From: Nissolia schottii
Taxonomy: Eukaryota > Streptophyta > Magnoliopsida > Fabales > Fabaceae
Reading direction: 5' to 3'
NCBI GenBank assembly: GCA_003254905.1
Contig: QANU01004276.1
Span: 213,917-277,916, forward strand
DNA: 64,000 nt
Shown: positions 1-11,441 of the stretch, piece after piece
Position numbering within the stretch: the stretch's first letter is position 1
How the letters are laid out: the number at the start of each line of letters is the position of its first letter
Position numbers and translations under genes: made by a program
The notes under the pieces: generated by a model
Databases searched by the model: none
The model's input: the letters and a program-made list of their open reading frames with translations, nothing else
What the model was told of the DNA's origin: nothing

Positions 1-396
1 AAAAAAAAAGTGAGAGACTATCGTGATAAAACAAATATATACTACTAGATAAAAGAAATTAATTATTGGTCTCTAATTTATATTTTTATGTTTGTCCTTA
101 ATTTATTTATTTTTTATATATTTATTTATTATTATTATTAAAAATTGCATTGTCTATTATTTACTTTCTACTTTTCATCTCTCACTACCCTTAATCTATT
201 TACAAAACTAACTCAACAAAAAAAAAACCAAAGTGCAGCTTTTTGTTTTATTTTACACTTATTTGTGTTTATCAAGGTCAGTCAGTAAAGATAAATAAAT
301 AGCGAAACTCAAACACTCTAGAAAATCCGAATGAATCGCGCCTCCGCAGACACTGAACTAACAGAAAAGGCACTCTCAACTCTTAAATCTCAAATC

Positions 397-430
397 TAGG
401 GTTTTCCATTTTCATCACGTATTAGGGTTT
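397..430 (+). promoter_or_regulatory. Paired telo-box motifs in the CCT4 leader
   Basis: TAGGGTTT occurs at 397-404 and again at 423-430, just upstream of the CCT4 start codon. This is the complement of the AAACCCTA telo-box, which is common near transcription starts of plant housekeeping and translation-related genes. The region from 1 to about 396 is AT-rich, carries poly(A)/poly(T) tracts, and shows no other gene. The regulatory role is inferred from motif and position. Confidence 0.5.
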
Positions 431-459
431 CGCACTCTCCCTCCGCATCATCATCAACA

Positions 460-2064
460 ATGGCGGCAATCGCGGCTCCCTCGCAACAACGATCCTCGAA
501 GGTGGATTCCTACGTCGACAACAAGCGCAAGGAAGACATCCGCCACGCCAATATCATGTCCGCGCGCTCCGTCGCCAGCGCCGTCAGGACCAGCCTCGGC
601 CCCAAGGGCATGGACAAGATGATCTCCACCTCCTCCGACGAGGTCATCATCACCAACGACGGCGCCACCATCCTCAACAAGATGCAGGTCCTCCAGCCCG
701 CCGCCAAGATGCTCGTCGAGCTCTCCAAGTCCCAGGATTCCGCCGCCGGCGACGGCACCACCACCGTCGTTGTCATAGCCGGCGCCCTCCTTGAGCAGTG
801 CCTCCTCCTCCTCTCCCACGGCATCCACCCCACAGTCATCTCCGACTCCCTCCACAAGGCCTCCCTCAAAGCCCTCGACGTCCTCACCGCCATGGCCGTC
901 CCCGTGGAGCTCTCCGACCGCGACTCCCTTGTCAAGTCCGCTTCCACGTCCCTCAACAGCAAGGTCGTCAGCCAGTACTCCTCCCTCCTCGCTCCCCTCG
1001 CCGTCGACGCCGTCCTCTCCGTCGTGGACCCCTCAAACCCCGCCATGGTCGACCTCCGCGATGTCAAGATCGTCAAGAAGCTCGGCGGCACTGTGGACGA
1101 CACCGAGCTCGTGAAGGGCCTCGTCTTCGACAAGAAGGTCAGCCACGCCGCTGGTGGACCCACCCGCATGGAGAACGCCAAGATCGCCGTCATCCAGTTC
1201 CAGATTTCCCCTCCAAAAACCGACATCGAGCAGAGCATTGTGGTGAGTGATTACTCTCAGATGGATAGGATTTTGAAGGAAGAGAGGAGTTACATTCTGG
1301 GTATGATTAAGAAGATTAAGGCTACGGGTTGCAATGTGTTACTGATTCAGAAGAGTATTCTCAGGGACGCTGTGACTGATTTGTCTCTGCACTATCTTGC
1401 TAAAGCTAAGATTTTGGTGATCAAGGATGTGGAGAGGGATGATATTGAGTTCATTACCAAGACCCTGAATTGCTTGCCCATTTCCAACATTGAGCACTTT
1501 CGTGCAGAGAAATTGGGTTTTGCTGATCTTGTGGAGGAGGTTTCTCTTGGGGATGGGAAGATTGTGAAGATTTCTGGGATTAAGGACATGGGGAAGACCA
1601 CGACTGTGCTTGTCCGCGGATCCAACCAGTTGGTGTTAGATGAAGCTGATAGGAGTCTGCATGACGCTTTGTGTGTCGTTAGGTGTTTGGTTGCCAAGAG
1701 GTTTTTGATTGCTGGAGGTGGCGCCCCGGAGATTGAGCTGTCAAGGCAACTGGGTGCCTGGGCCAAGGTCTTGCATGGGATGGAGGGTTACTGCATTCGA
1801 GCATTTGCTGAGGCGCTCGAAGTCATTCCTTATACTCTGGCTGAGAATGCTGGTTTGAACCCTATCGCGATCGTGACTGAGCTGAGGAACCGTCATGCAC
1901 AGGGAGAGATAAATACTGGAATCAATGTGAGGAAGGGTCAGATTACCAACATCTTGGAGGAGAACGTGGTGCAGCCACTGCTGGTAAGCACCAGTGCAAT
2001 CACCTTGGCAACAGAGTGTGTGAGGATGATTTTGAAGATTGATGATATTGTAACTGTGAGGTAG
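460..2064 (+). CDS. CCT4: T-complex protein 1 subunit delta (CCT4), single exon
   Basis: An uninterrupted 534-residue ORF encodes the delta subunit of the cytosolic TRiC/CCT chaperonin, which folds actin, tubulin and other proteins using ATP. Group II chaperonin signatures are visible: LGPKGMDKM at residues 46-54, NDGATIL at 66-72, the nucleotide-binding GDGTT at 97-101, and GGGAPE near 419-424. The C-terminus ends in KIDDIVTVR, as expected for the family, and the length is normal. The ATG at 460 follows a pyrimidine-rich leader with two telo-boxes and gives the usual N-terminus. Base use is odd: up to about 1230 nearly every codon ends in C or G, while the rest has ordinary AT-leaning dicot codons. 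That GC-rich half creates long spurious antisense ORFs. Confidence 0.97.
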   Translation: MAAIAAPSQQRSSKVDSYVDNKRKEDIRHANIMSARSVASAVRTSLGPKGMDKMISTSSDEVIITNDGATILNKMQVLQPAAKMLVELSKSQDSAAGDGTTTVVVIAGALLEQCLLLLSHGIHPTVISDSLHKASLKALDVLTAMAVPVELSDRDSLVKSASTSLNSKVVSQYSSLLAPLAVDAVLSVVDPSNPAMVDLRDVKIVKKLGGTVDDTELVKGLVFDKKVSHAAGGPTRMENAKIAVIQFQISPPKTDIEQSIVVSDYSQMDRILKEERSYILGMIKKIKATGCNVLLIQKSILRDAVTDLSLHYLAKAKILVIKDVERDDIEFITKTLNCLPISNIEHFRAEKLGFADLVEEVSLGDGKIVKISGIKDMGKTTTVLVRGSNQLVLDEADRSLHDALCVVRCLVAKRFLIAGGGAPEIELSRQLGAWAKVLHGMEGYCIRAFAEALEVIPYTLAENAGLNPIAIVTELRNRHAQGEINTGINVRKGQITNILEENVVQPLLVSTSAITLATECVRMILKIDDIVTVR

Positions 2065-3932
2065 AGTTGATTGAACAGTGACAGACATTGAGTCATTATC
2101 TTTTGTCTTTCGTGCTTTAATTAAAGTTGGGGTAGTGTATGTGTTTTTTGGTTGACTTTGGTTAAGTTATTTAGACTTGCTTTTGCTGCTGTTTAAAATT
2201 TTGGATGTCTTTGTGATGCTTCCTGAAGTCATCAGAGAGCCTTTTACTTAATGTGCATTGGGAGTTTATTACTATCAGATCATTTATCTGATAGTCTTTG
2301 TTATTGATGATGTTCGTGTCTTCACATTAATACGTGCATATCTGTTTTATATGTGACTCTGAAAGGAATGGGTTCTTACTAAAATAGAATATTCTTTTTT
2401 AAATCTTGGAATTGTGTCATCAGTGTGGTGGAATGCAGTTTAAGAATTGCTGATTTTATAAATCCTTGCTCCTAGATGCTGCTTGAACCAAACAGTTAGC
2501 AATGTATATTAGCAAGGAAATGTCTCGGTGTCTGCACTGTGAATTTTGAGGTGGTATTTCCTCATCTTGCCGTGATTATCTGTCTGGAGAGAGAGCTACA
2601 ATTTAATGAAATCCTTTGGACCTTGAGAGCTATTATTTTGTTTTTCTTCTGTTAATGTGTCGAGTATTTTAGGTGTGTTATGTCTATCCTCTTTTACTTT
2701 GCTTTTAGTAATTAGAAAATTGGTAGGAGTGTGTTGTAAGCGTATGGGTAACCCAAGAGTGAAGCTCTTTACCCTCATTCTAATGAATTCTTCAAAAAGG
2801 AGAGAAGAGCTTTTGTTAATCTCTTTCCGAGTTCTAGCCTTGTAGACTGTGGATACTAGTGATAATTTGGGGTTGGTAGGTGCTTCTACCATTGATTGCT
2901 AAGTTAGGAGTCACAACTAGAGAGTAGAGACTCTGAACTTCAGGTGTGTTTGAGTTTTATTTTGAAGGGGAAAGAAAGGAAAGGAGTTGGTAAATTTAAT
3001 TGTAATTTGAGAGTTTTAAATTTGGTCAACCAACTCCTATCCTTTCCCTCCAAAATAAAACTCATAAACACACCCTAAGATGAGGCATTCTGCTGCAATG
3101 GATATCATCCAATTGAATGTGAGTATTGTAAAAAACGAGGAAGGTTTTCACCTCGAGTAGTCTAAATTAAGTGGTTTTTGGTGTATTTCTTTGACTTGGG
3201 TGACTTCCGGATCCTTTGTTCGGGAATCACTGAGCGGTAAGTTCTGTAACATACTTGTAGTATAGTCGATTTATTGATTGCCTTGGCTGGTTTACCATTG
3301 TGGGAAATTGTATGGGCATCAATCTTTTTTCTTGCTGTGGCATACCGTCTTTAGAATTGCAACAACGATGGGAGACTTGGATCAATCCTTAACACCTACC
3401 TACTGCATAATATATATTAGAACATGAAGCTGGTTATGTGAAGTTTTTCGCTATATCAACAAAATGGTTATAAATTCGTGTATCAGAGTGGTGCCTCTGG
3501 TAGGTCGTCGAATCTCGATCTCGCTGTGCATGAATAATATCCATCTCTCAGTTACCACTTACCATCAAGAAAAAGTAGGCTGACTTTAAATTTGTAAGTT
3601 GATTTCGTTGTAAATATTATGTTTTCATTATATAAATTCTGATATACATGTCAGTGTGTAACGTAAAGCACATGGACACCTTCCAACCGACCGTGTCCCT
3701 GAATTGGTTCTCTTTAATCCACCAACAGGCAACAACAACCCGGATCAGCCAGCTTTGCCCCGAGTCTTTTGGCTCCTAACTCATAACCAAAATAGATTGA
3801 TGGGAAAATAACTTAATCTTGCAAAAAAGTTGCATATGCAGTTCTAACTGCTGGAACTATAATACCAGTGGTTGTGCTCTGATATACTACACCAGAACTA
3901 GATAACATTTATCTATCAACGGGTTAGATGTG
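2065..3932. other. Intergenic region between convergent CCT4 and WAT1-like genes
   Basis: This holds the CCT4 3' UTR and, on the other strand, the transporter 3' UTR. Short ORFs here have no recognisable domain. A MITE-like inverted repeat lies at 2943-3074. I see nothing else that supports a gene. Confidence 0.6.
2943..3074. repeat. MITE-like inverted repeat, about 130 bp
   Basis: The left arm (GGTGTGTTTGAGTTTTATTT...) and right arm (...AAAATAAAACTCATAAACACACC) are near-complementary over roughly 55 bases each, leaving a short centre. A non-coding palindrome of this size with GGTGTGTTT ends fits a miniature inverted-repeat transposon, probably Tourist/PIF-like. Flanking duplications are imperfect, so the superfamily is uncertain. 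Confidence 0.65.
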
Positions 3933-6320
3933 TCAAGGTATGTCTTTATGAGCTGCATCAATTTGTTCATTCTCTTCCTCAGCATTGAACAAGGGCTTTA
4001 TCAATGATGCCTCTTCTGTGTTGGTCACCTTCTTTTCTTTGGCCTTGCCCCATAGGACTAGGTACAGACCAAGCACGATAAGAATTGCACCAACAACCCT
4101 GTGATCAAACCAGAATAAGTATGTTGCAATTTCAAAAAGAAAAAGTGCAAACTTAGAACATCTCTCTACCATTGATGGTTAACAAATAAATTGAGTACAT
4201 ACCCTCCAGCGAATAATTGATCACCAAGAATTACGGCCGCCATGACAGCAACTAGAAAGGTTTGCAATGGCTGAAAGACAGCAACACAGACAGGGCCACC
4301 CTTTTGAATACACCATGTTTGGAGAGAGATGACTATGCCGGATGATACAACTCCCTGGAATGATCACGCAACAATAAATTGAGTTGTCGACTTCCAAATT
4401 GCATGCTTTTGAGACAGAATAGATGTGTCATAGAAATAAAATTTATGAGTGTTACAGCATATAGGATGGTGAGAAGTTCTTCTGCTGATATTATCTTCCA
4501 ACGTTCCAAGTCAGTTTCTAGGAAGGCTGCTATAATCAAGAATTGAATCAATCCAAAGAAGCAAGTAAAGGAAGTGAGTGATAGTTTTGCTGGATACTTC
4601 TTCACCACAGGAGCCTGCAAAAAAATGTTTAGTGACTTTGGTTAACATATAAAAATAACAGTTGAACAAGTCAAGTGCAACTTCACAAACATAATGGCGA
4701 TTACATACACTGCAAGATGCCGATGTATTCTATCTGTGTTTATAATCATAAGAATGAAGCAACAAGTTGACTAGATTCCAGTTGAGAATAATTTCCAAGT
4801 TGACTAACGTTACATTGTTAGCCATTAGAAATTCAGCAAAGCTTCAAATTAAGGTAAGTAATTTTTTTTGTACTAAAGTTTAGGTGAGTTTGACGCCAGC
4901 CATCTAACCAAAGAGTAGGCCAAACTTTTTGAATGTTTACGTAAGTACTTTTGTATCATCTACTGAAGTGATTCATGCATAAATCGTTCCTTACTAACTG
5001 TGTCAATCATCTTTGGCATTATAAGTAATTACTCATCATAATAATTGCCCATCATGATTTGTCACTTTCTTGAATTTCTGTTAGCAATAGTTTAAAGTTA
5101 TTTTACGACAAAAGTGCATAGAAATTAATCTCTTTAAAGTTTTAGCTTAGATAATCTATGTAAGCCATGATTATAATGAACAAACCTGAAAAACCATCCA
5201 GCCAGCCCATGATAAACAATGTCCAAGCAAGTATATGCAACCCCATGTCCAGTTTTGCACTTTTGTTGATGACTGATCCACAGATAAAGTGTCTCCTTGA
5301 ATCTGAGGCATCTGCATGTGGAGAAGAGGAGGGCCCTTATAGAGAGTAATTACTGTCGCACCCCCAACACTGGCAATAGTTCCTAGAACCTTTGCCAATC
5401 CATCTATTCTTGCTATGTTAACTTCCTCGAGCCTGTCAGAAAATCGAAACAAGTTATAAGAACTTTGAAGAGATCAAAAGACAAAAAATGATAAAGATTT
5501 GACACAGAAGGAAGCGTGAATACCCTAGAGCTGAGGCCATGACAAAAGTGATGGCAGGAACTGAGTTTTGCATAGCAGAAGCAAAAGTTGGAGAAGCATA
5601 ATACAATCCCAACAAGTAAAACCCTTGGTTTGCAGTGATGCTAATACAACCAATAAAAATAAAAGTGTGGAGAATATCACTAGAAACAATAAGATGGAAA
5701 TGAAAGCGTGGAGAATTTCTGGTTGCGGATTTTTTATTGCTTACCCCAGCAATGCTAGTAGGAAGAACTTAAACAGCAAAGAAAAAGTAAGGGGTGGTCT
5801 TTCGTTCCTGTTGAACAAGAGATAACATTGTTCCATACGTTAAAATCTTAACACAAAGAAAAACTAGCTAGAAAAGCTATGACAGAAAGGGGGAAAAAAT
5901 AATATGAAAGGAGAAAACAAGTTGGATTAGGGTACCCTCATGTTAATTTTGTACATGACAAGTTTATGTTAGGAGAGAAATAAACGTAACTTTTAAAATA
6001 GGTGGAGCCCTCTTGAAATTTATAAGGCCTAATTTGAGTGCTTATGTCTATTTCTCTTCTAACATGGCGTGGTTATACTCAAAATCAACATGAGTTGATC
6101 CTAATCCAAACAAGTTTCATACTAAAACTCACTTCTCTAAAAAATAAGCAATTGGGCTCAACAAAAGAAGGGCAATTATATTTCTATAAACAGGGTAAAC
6201 GACTTTGCTGACACCAATGTTGAGTGCAAGTCTAGAAACAATGTGAAATCCTGCAAAGCAGAACTGCAGGGCGATTAATGCCACAAGAAGCTTCACTTTC
6301 TTTGTCATGACACTTTCCAT
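3933..6320 (-). CDS. WAT1-related protein (MtN21/EamA-type transporter), 7 exons
   Basis: Minus-strand exons at 6320-6133, 5807-5745, 5640-5524, 5432-5186, 4614-4456, 4354-4203 and 4098-3933 join in frame across GT-AG borders to give about 363 residues, the normal family length. The protein is a multi-pass membrane protein with two EamA (DMT) halves. Exon 1 carries the first membrane segments (ALIALQFCFAGFHIVSRLAL). Exon 3 has NQGFYLLGLYYASPTFASAM, exon 5 LTSFTCFFGLIQFLIIAAF, exon 6 the conserved SLQTWCIQKGGPV stretch, and exon 7 GLYLVLWGKAKE before an acidic cytosolic tail. Relatives include Arabidopsis WAT1, a vacuolar auxin exporter; most family members have unknown substrates, so none is assigned here. 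The 7-exon structure matches the family and no disabling change is seen. Confidence 0.93.
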
Positions 6321-6390
6321 TCTTGTGTTCTTGTTGCAGCAAGTAGCAACCTAGAATTTGTTACGAGGGACAATAACAAAGGAGAGGTGC

Positions 6391-6399
6391 TTATATATA
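6391..6399 (-). promoter_or_regulatory. Candidate TATA box of the WAT1-like gene
   Basis: CTATATATAA on the minus strand lies about 70 bp upstream of the start codon at 6320, a spacing that would leave a leader of about 40 bases. The assignment rests on position and sequence only. Confidence 0.4.
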
Positions 6400-8641
6400 G
6401 AGAAACAATGTTGAAAGAAGGAATACTAAATTTGTACCATTTTTTTACATTGTGAATATCAGAAGCTAGTGATATTATTAGAAGCATCAGAATGGCAGTT
6501 ACAAAAGACATATTAACGTTTAACATATATGCCAAGTTATCTCTAGACTACAAAATCTTAGATATATAAATTTAATTTCTTCTGCTTGTTGACTTTTAAA
6601 TTGAATATTTTAGGGAGACAGAGGGAAGGTGAATCATGTTAGCCAGGGTAGTTAGAGAGTGGCCAACCTCAATCATTTGCTTGATCATGTTCCCAGCGAG
6701 ACTGCTGTACCAATTCTCTATCATTGTCAAGTAATCATTTCTGTGTTTTCTTTTTGTAGCCATAAATTTTAAGTCCAGCAGAGAATTTATTATTTATTTG
6801 ACATGCAATTTGAAGCATTTATTTTGATAATAATGTTGATTGGCTGCTCCTTAAGAATAGACTGAGCCACACTGAGGTGATTCTTTTGATTGTACTTCAT
6901 TAAAAGGGTTGAGAAGAATAGAAGTATGACAATTAAAGATGCATATGCCCGTGTTTTTTCTTTAGGCATTCTTTATGATTCTTCTGGTTTATTATTGACA
7001 TTTATTTGTGCAAGGAAGGCCAACTATTAGACCCACAAGAAAATATTAGTTAATAGTAAAAATCAACACGATTAAGCCATGTAAAATTTTTACATGATGA
7101 TCCATTCTTAATGGCCATATGACTCACGAGTCACGACCCCAAATGACTGAAATGCTTAGTTAAATGATCAAAATGTTACTTCGTATGAATTGATATTGCA
7201 TCATTAAGTTTATGTTGTTCTTAAAATATATTCTAGTGAATTATTTCTAAAGATACAAGCTATAATATTCTCGGACAAACATCTTAGTCAACGCATCAAC
7301 TAGATCATGAGAGGAAAATTATTGGTTAAATGTGCTGATTCATGAACGTTCTATTGATTTGTTCATACAGATCTCAAGAAATTACAAGAAATACAACATT
7401 AGGCGCAGTTTGAGAAGGGTGAGAATATTCCAAATAAGAGGCTGATTGTGACAAATACAATGTCTGTCTGTTGCGCCACAAAATAGTGGAAGCAAGATTT
7501 GTTTGATAAAAATATATAATCACTAATTAATGTTGGATTTGGGGCAAAGGTTAAGACTTGATTTCACCAAACTCTATCATTAATGACCCTATGGTTCCAT
7601 AAAGCTGTTTTAATGGTAGCTAGACTGCATGTGCAGCCCCACTACCCCAGGCATTTTGGATGCAGAGAATGAGATGCATACATTTGATAATTGACGCAAA
7701 AATTGTTCAGCGTTACTATTTATTATCCTTTTCTAACTACCTATCCATTTTTGTCTATTTTATCATCTCATTAATTTATAAATTGATGATAAATCATAAT
7801 TTTAAAATATAATAAGGACTGCTATTATTGCCAATTATTATGTTCTTGTTGTTATTTAGTAATTTTTTATAAATGCATATACATAATAGAATAAAATAAA
7901 GTATTATTTATTAGTTATGCGCACAAAATTAAAAAATATATATATTTTATAATTTTGAAAACATATGTATAACACTAACTACAACTAGAAAAATAATGTC
8001 AAATATGCATGATATCTAACACATTGATGTACTAAAGGGATGTATACAAATTAAATACTAAATATAAATGTCACCCCTTTTTATAAGTCGCTTAAAGTGA
8101 TTTAACATTTATTGTAAAATCTCATTCAAGTTTTGTAGATGAAAAAGTTATCATTGCAAAAATTTTACCTCTATAAGTAGCCAATTAGGCTTGAGCCACG
8201 AGTAAACTTTATATAATAGCGATTTCAGTTAAAAAATAAAATCCCTGCCCCTCCCTAAACAAGTCGCCCTTGGACATGAGTATGGTCTTTCCGATGCATG
8301 AATCAACCCATTTTGTCTTTGACATGCAATTATGTAACGTGCTTTTCTTCTTGCTGACAACCGGACTAATTTTGTGTCTTCTTGTCACAGAAAAAAGTAA
8401 GTTTATTAAATGTAAGTAGTAAAATAGATTGTGTTTTATTTATTTTTTAACTAAGATAATAATGAGACTTTTTTTAACCTTATAATTCAAATCCGAATCC
8501 TTTGGTTTCATCGGACAAAGGAGCAACCATTATGAGCTCAACCGCAATAATAAAATATTATAGCTTGCCTCATAATAGAAAAAGAAAGTTAAAGTATTTT
8601 AGTTTGTATGTTTATGGTTATTTCTAGAAAATTCGTGTATT
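6400..8641. other. AT-rich intergenic region, no gene seen
   Basis: About 2.2 kb upstream of the WAT1-like gene. It is AT-rich with no ORF of recognisable content, no RNA gene and no clear transposon ends. It probably contains the transporter promoter. Confidence 0.5.
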
Positions 8642-9431
8642 TTAGGAGCACATACAAAATATGTGACGAGACTCGTACACGTATAAATATATTTTGAATG
8701 AAGTTAGTGTCACTCGCATTTTTCTTATGAGTATACCTAAAAATGAATTGTTAAAATTGTGCTTATCCAATAATCTCATTTTTTTAAATTTGAGAGTTTT
8801 CACCTTGCTACGCTGAAAAATAACATCATACTTCGCCTCAGATAACTTTATGTGTGGAGTAACAATCTCCCCTAATGGAGATAAACCGGTGATAGTCGCC
8901 ACTTTGAAAAGGATCGGCCTAACCATCTTGTACGATAGATTAAACTATTGGTGGAAGGGTTCCAGAATTGATATGTTGCACTTATCATGGAGCTATCCAA
9001 CCTCAGGTCGTAGTGGAAGAGCTGAAGAAAGTCATAGTTGCCCAAAATCTTCCAAAGATCGCCCTTTTCTTCCTCCCAATGATCTAACTAAACAATAAAG
9101 TCTAAGTTGTTCTTCATGTTGTTTCTAAACACTTTAACTGATGAAAATGCCATGTGTGTATCTCAGGTTGGCTTGCCAATACTTTGTGCTCCAGCATACA
9201 AGGAAAGAAAGAAGTGACCATAGATGCATCATCCTTGTCCATTAAAGGACCAATATACCCATAAGTTTTCCTTGAGAAAGAGAAATGAAGCATTACCTGG
9301 CTAGACCACACTTCCTGAAATTCTGGAGAAAGATTGGGTGCTATTTTTAGGGATTTTCCCTGAATTGGAGCTGATGCAAATGCGATGGTAGGAACTTCCT
9401 TATTGGTAGAAGAAGACGGTGTAATAGCCAT
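8642..9431 (-). pseudogene. Decayed ORF pair, possibly transposon-derived (mobile-domain-like)
   Basis: Two minus-strand ORFs follow one another: 9431-9114 (105 aa, starts MAITPSSSTNKEVPTIAFAS) and 8926-8642 (94 aa, contains RPILFKVATITGLSPLGE). A frame change and stop codons separate them. The second resembles the 'RP.FKVA....G.' blocks I associate with plant retroelement ORFs and plant mobile-domain proteins, but the match is from memory and weak. Adjacent LTR-like sequence supports a transposon origin. It could also be a broken gene of unknown family. Confidence 0.3.
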
Positions 9432-9619
9432 GGGAGATACAGAGGAATTATGAGAATGGAAATGGGAAGAAAAAGAGCAAACTTGACCATAATAGAGAGA
9501 ATATGAGGAGTAAGGGTTCTGGAAATTAGAATTGGTAAAAGAGAGTATGGATGGGTTTGATGGGTTTTATAGTGCTGAGGAAGCTTCTTGAAGAAGTTTT
9601 TGAAATTTGGGGAATACAA

Positions 9620-11160
9620 ACGGTGGCGCGAAAATTTGGGGGAAGTTAAAGAGATGGATGACTTGACAGTTACTTTCTTAGGAGTTTTTATTATATTTTA
9701 ATGAGAAGATGAAGGGTTCTGATCTATATTGCGATCCGTAAAAAAAATGTGTGTAGGTCGAATACGATAGAACAAAGTCTCACTTGACGATAAATACATG
9801 TCAAGGAGGATGAGTCAAATTTCTAGAAAATTAGTATAATCAACCTTGAAGAGAGAGACGATATAGACATTGGACGCCAGATGCATTGGTCGACTAAGGT
9901 GAAGATTATGTTGCAAGAAAGAGAAAATAGCTCAGAAGTAGGAGACTGACGTGACAAGGCTAGCAATGATGATCTAAAACCCATGACAATCACTTTTTGG
10001 GTTTTTAATATATTTTATAAGGGAACAAATATTCTTAGGCTATTTTGATTAATATTTTTCTTTCCTACCCTTCCTCAAAGAAAAATATTAGGGGACATCT
10101 TGTTATATCAAAACAATTTATAAGGAAATGCAATAATTTGAAATAAGGGTATTTAAGTAAAATATAAGGGAATGTCAAAATACAAAAATGACTAATGGGT
10201 CGACTAAGGTGAGATCAAACCAAACGACTCTATCTTGATGAGGCTAGTCAAAGATGGCAATCGACCTTAAAAGCTCATGTGGAAGCACAAACTAAATCAA
10301 AGGATATAGGCATCGTCCAAACAAATGAATGGTGACTGGGGCGATCTTGTAGGTATAAGTCATGGACAAGTAATGATTAGTGGTATAAATGGTTGCTAGT
10401 GTAAGGTTCGTAAAGATAAGATCGTTTAGGCGACCAAAGTGGCGATCTCATCAGAGACTTAAACAGTTTTTAGAGTTGGCAATAGTGGTCATTTCATGTC
10501 ATCCTATAAAGGGATGTAGAGAATAGATAATTGTTGACGCCTCTTTTTGAAATCAAATTCTAAAAGGAGGAAGTTATTTGTAACGTGACATTCACAGATA
10601 GTGCATGACGATTGCTAAAGGATGTGCATAATGGTTTACGAGATTTTCGCTAAGTTGGGGTGAAGTGAAGACGCAGGAGCAAGTGTCAACCACTCAATGG
10701 ACACCTATAAATAATATGCTTGTGGATGAAGCAAATGAAAAAAAATACTTTTGAATTCTCACATACTCATACACGTCCAAGAACTTTTTGAGTTTAAGAA
10801 AAGAATCAAGTAATTTTTTTTACTTGTTTTTTTGTCTTTCAGTTTCATAGGAGTAGGGCTTTTTCATTCAAGTTCTTGTTTCGTCTATTATTTATCAATT
10901 TGATCTTGTATTTATACGATATCACAAAGTTATTCCAACTAATTATTTTTATCATTGATAATTCCTATCCCCTTCTAAACTCGCATTCTCGTTAAAAGGA
11001 CTTACGTTGACATAAAAATTACTCTGTAATCCCTATCTTACATATATTTTATTTAATTTTTATGGTGAATAGTTCATAATTATTTATAGATCAAAATTCT
11101 CATAAAATTAACTTGATCAAATTCTGCAACAGTGTGATTAGGGCACTTGCCCAAATATAT
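9620..11160. repeat. LTR-like, non-coding repetitive stretch
   Basis: There is no coding capacity. GGTCGACTAAGGTGA occurs near 9888 and again, with one difference, near 10199. A TATA-like CACCTATAAATAATATGC stands near 10700, and a CAAATTCTGCAACAGTGTGATT stretch near 11120 resembles plant LTR ends. No matching second LTR or target duplication was found, so this is probably an old retrotransposon fragment. Confidence 0.3.
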
Positions 11161-11349
11161 CAACCACATTAGAGACTAGAGTGCAGCTAAAACAATGGCA
11201 CAAAGGTAGGCCCTATAAAATCCCAACCGATTTATTTTTTCTTTTCATTTTTAATTTTTTTTTCATTTTAAATAAAAATGAGCTAAAGAACATAAACAAG
11301 ACTCCCTAGTGAAATAGAACAGCAAAAAGGTAGAAGCAATTTCAGCTAA

Positions 11350-11358
11350 AAACCCTAA
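11350..11358 (+). promoter_or_regulatory. Telo-box in the dioxygenase leader
   Basis: AAACCCTAA lies about 85 bp before the start codon of the 2OG dioxygenase, in the expected promoter/5' UTR zone. The same element type occurs twice upstream of CCT4. Confidence 0.4.
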
Positions 11359-11441
11359 TTTCCCATTCAGATTTTCCATTGGGACCCATTAATGCTGTGT
11401 GATGAGAAAAACTCTAATTGTTGCAATGCAGGGGTCGAACC

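Noticed and set aside
454-1250. Long antisense and alternate-frame ORFs across the first half of CCT4 (242, 150, 133 and 107 aa)
   Set aside because: They are by-products of the extremely GC-rich third positions of CCT4, which remove stop codons in other frames. The compositions are low complexity with no family resemblance.
3933-4172. Separate 79-aa protein at the WAT1 3' end
   Set aside because: Its first part is intron sequence. The acceptor at 4099-4100 shows that the coding part is exon 7 of the transporter.
11418-11441. Earlier start for the dioxygenase in the same frame
   Set aside because: The extension has no ATG in frame. An ATG at 11425 is in another frame and soon meets a stop.
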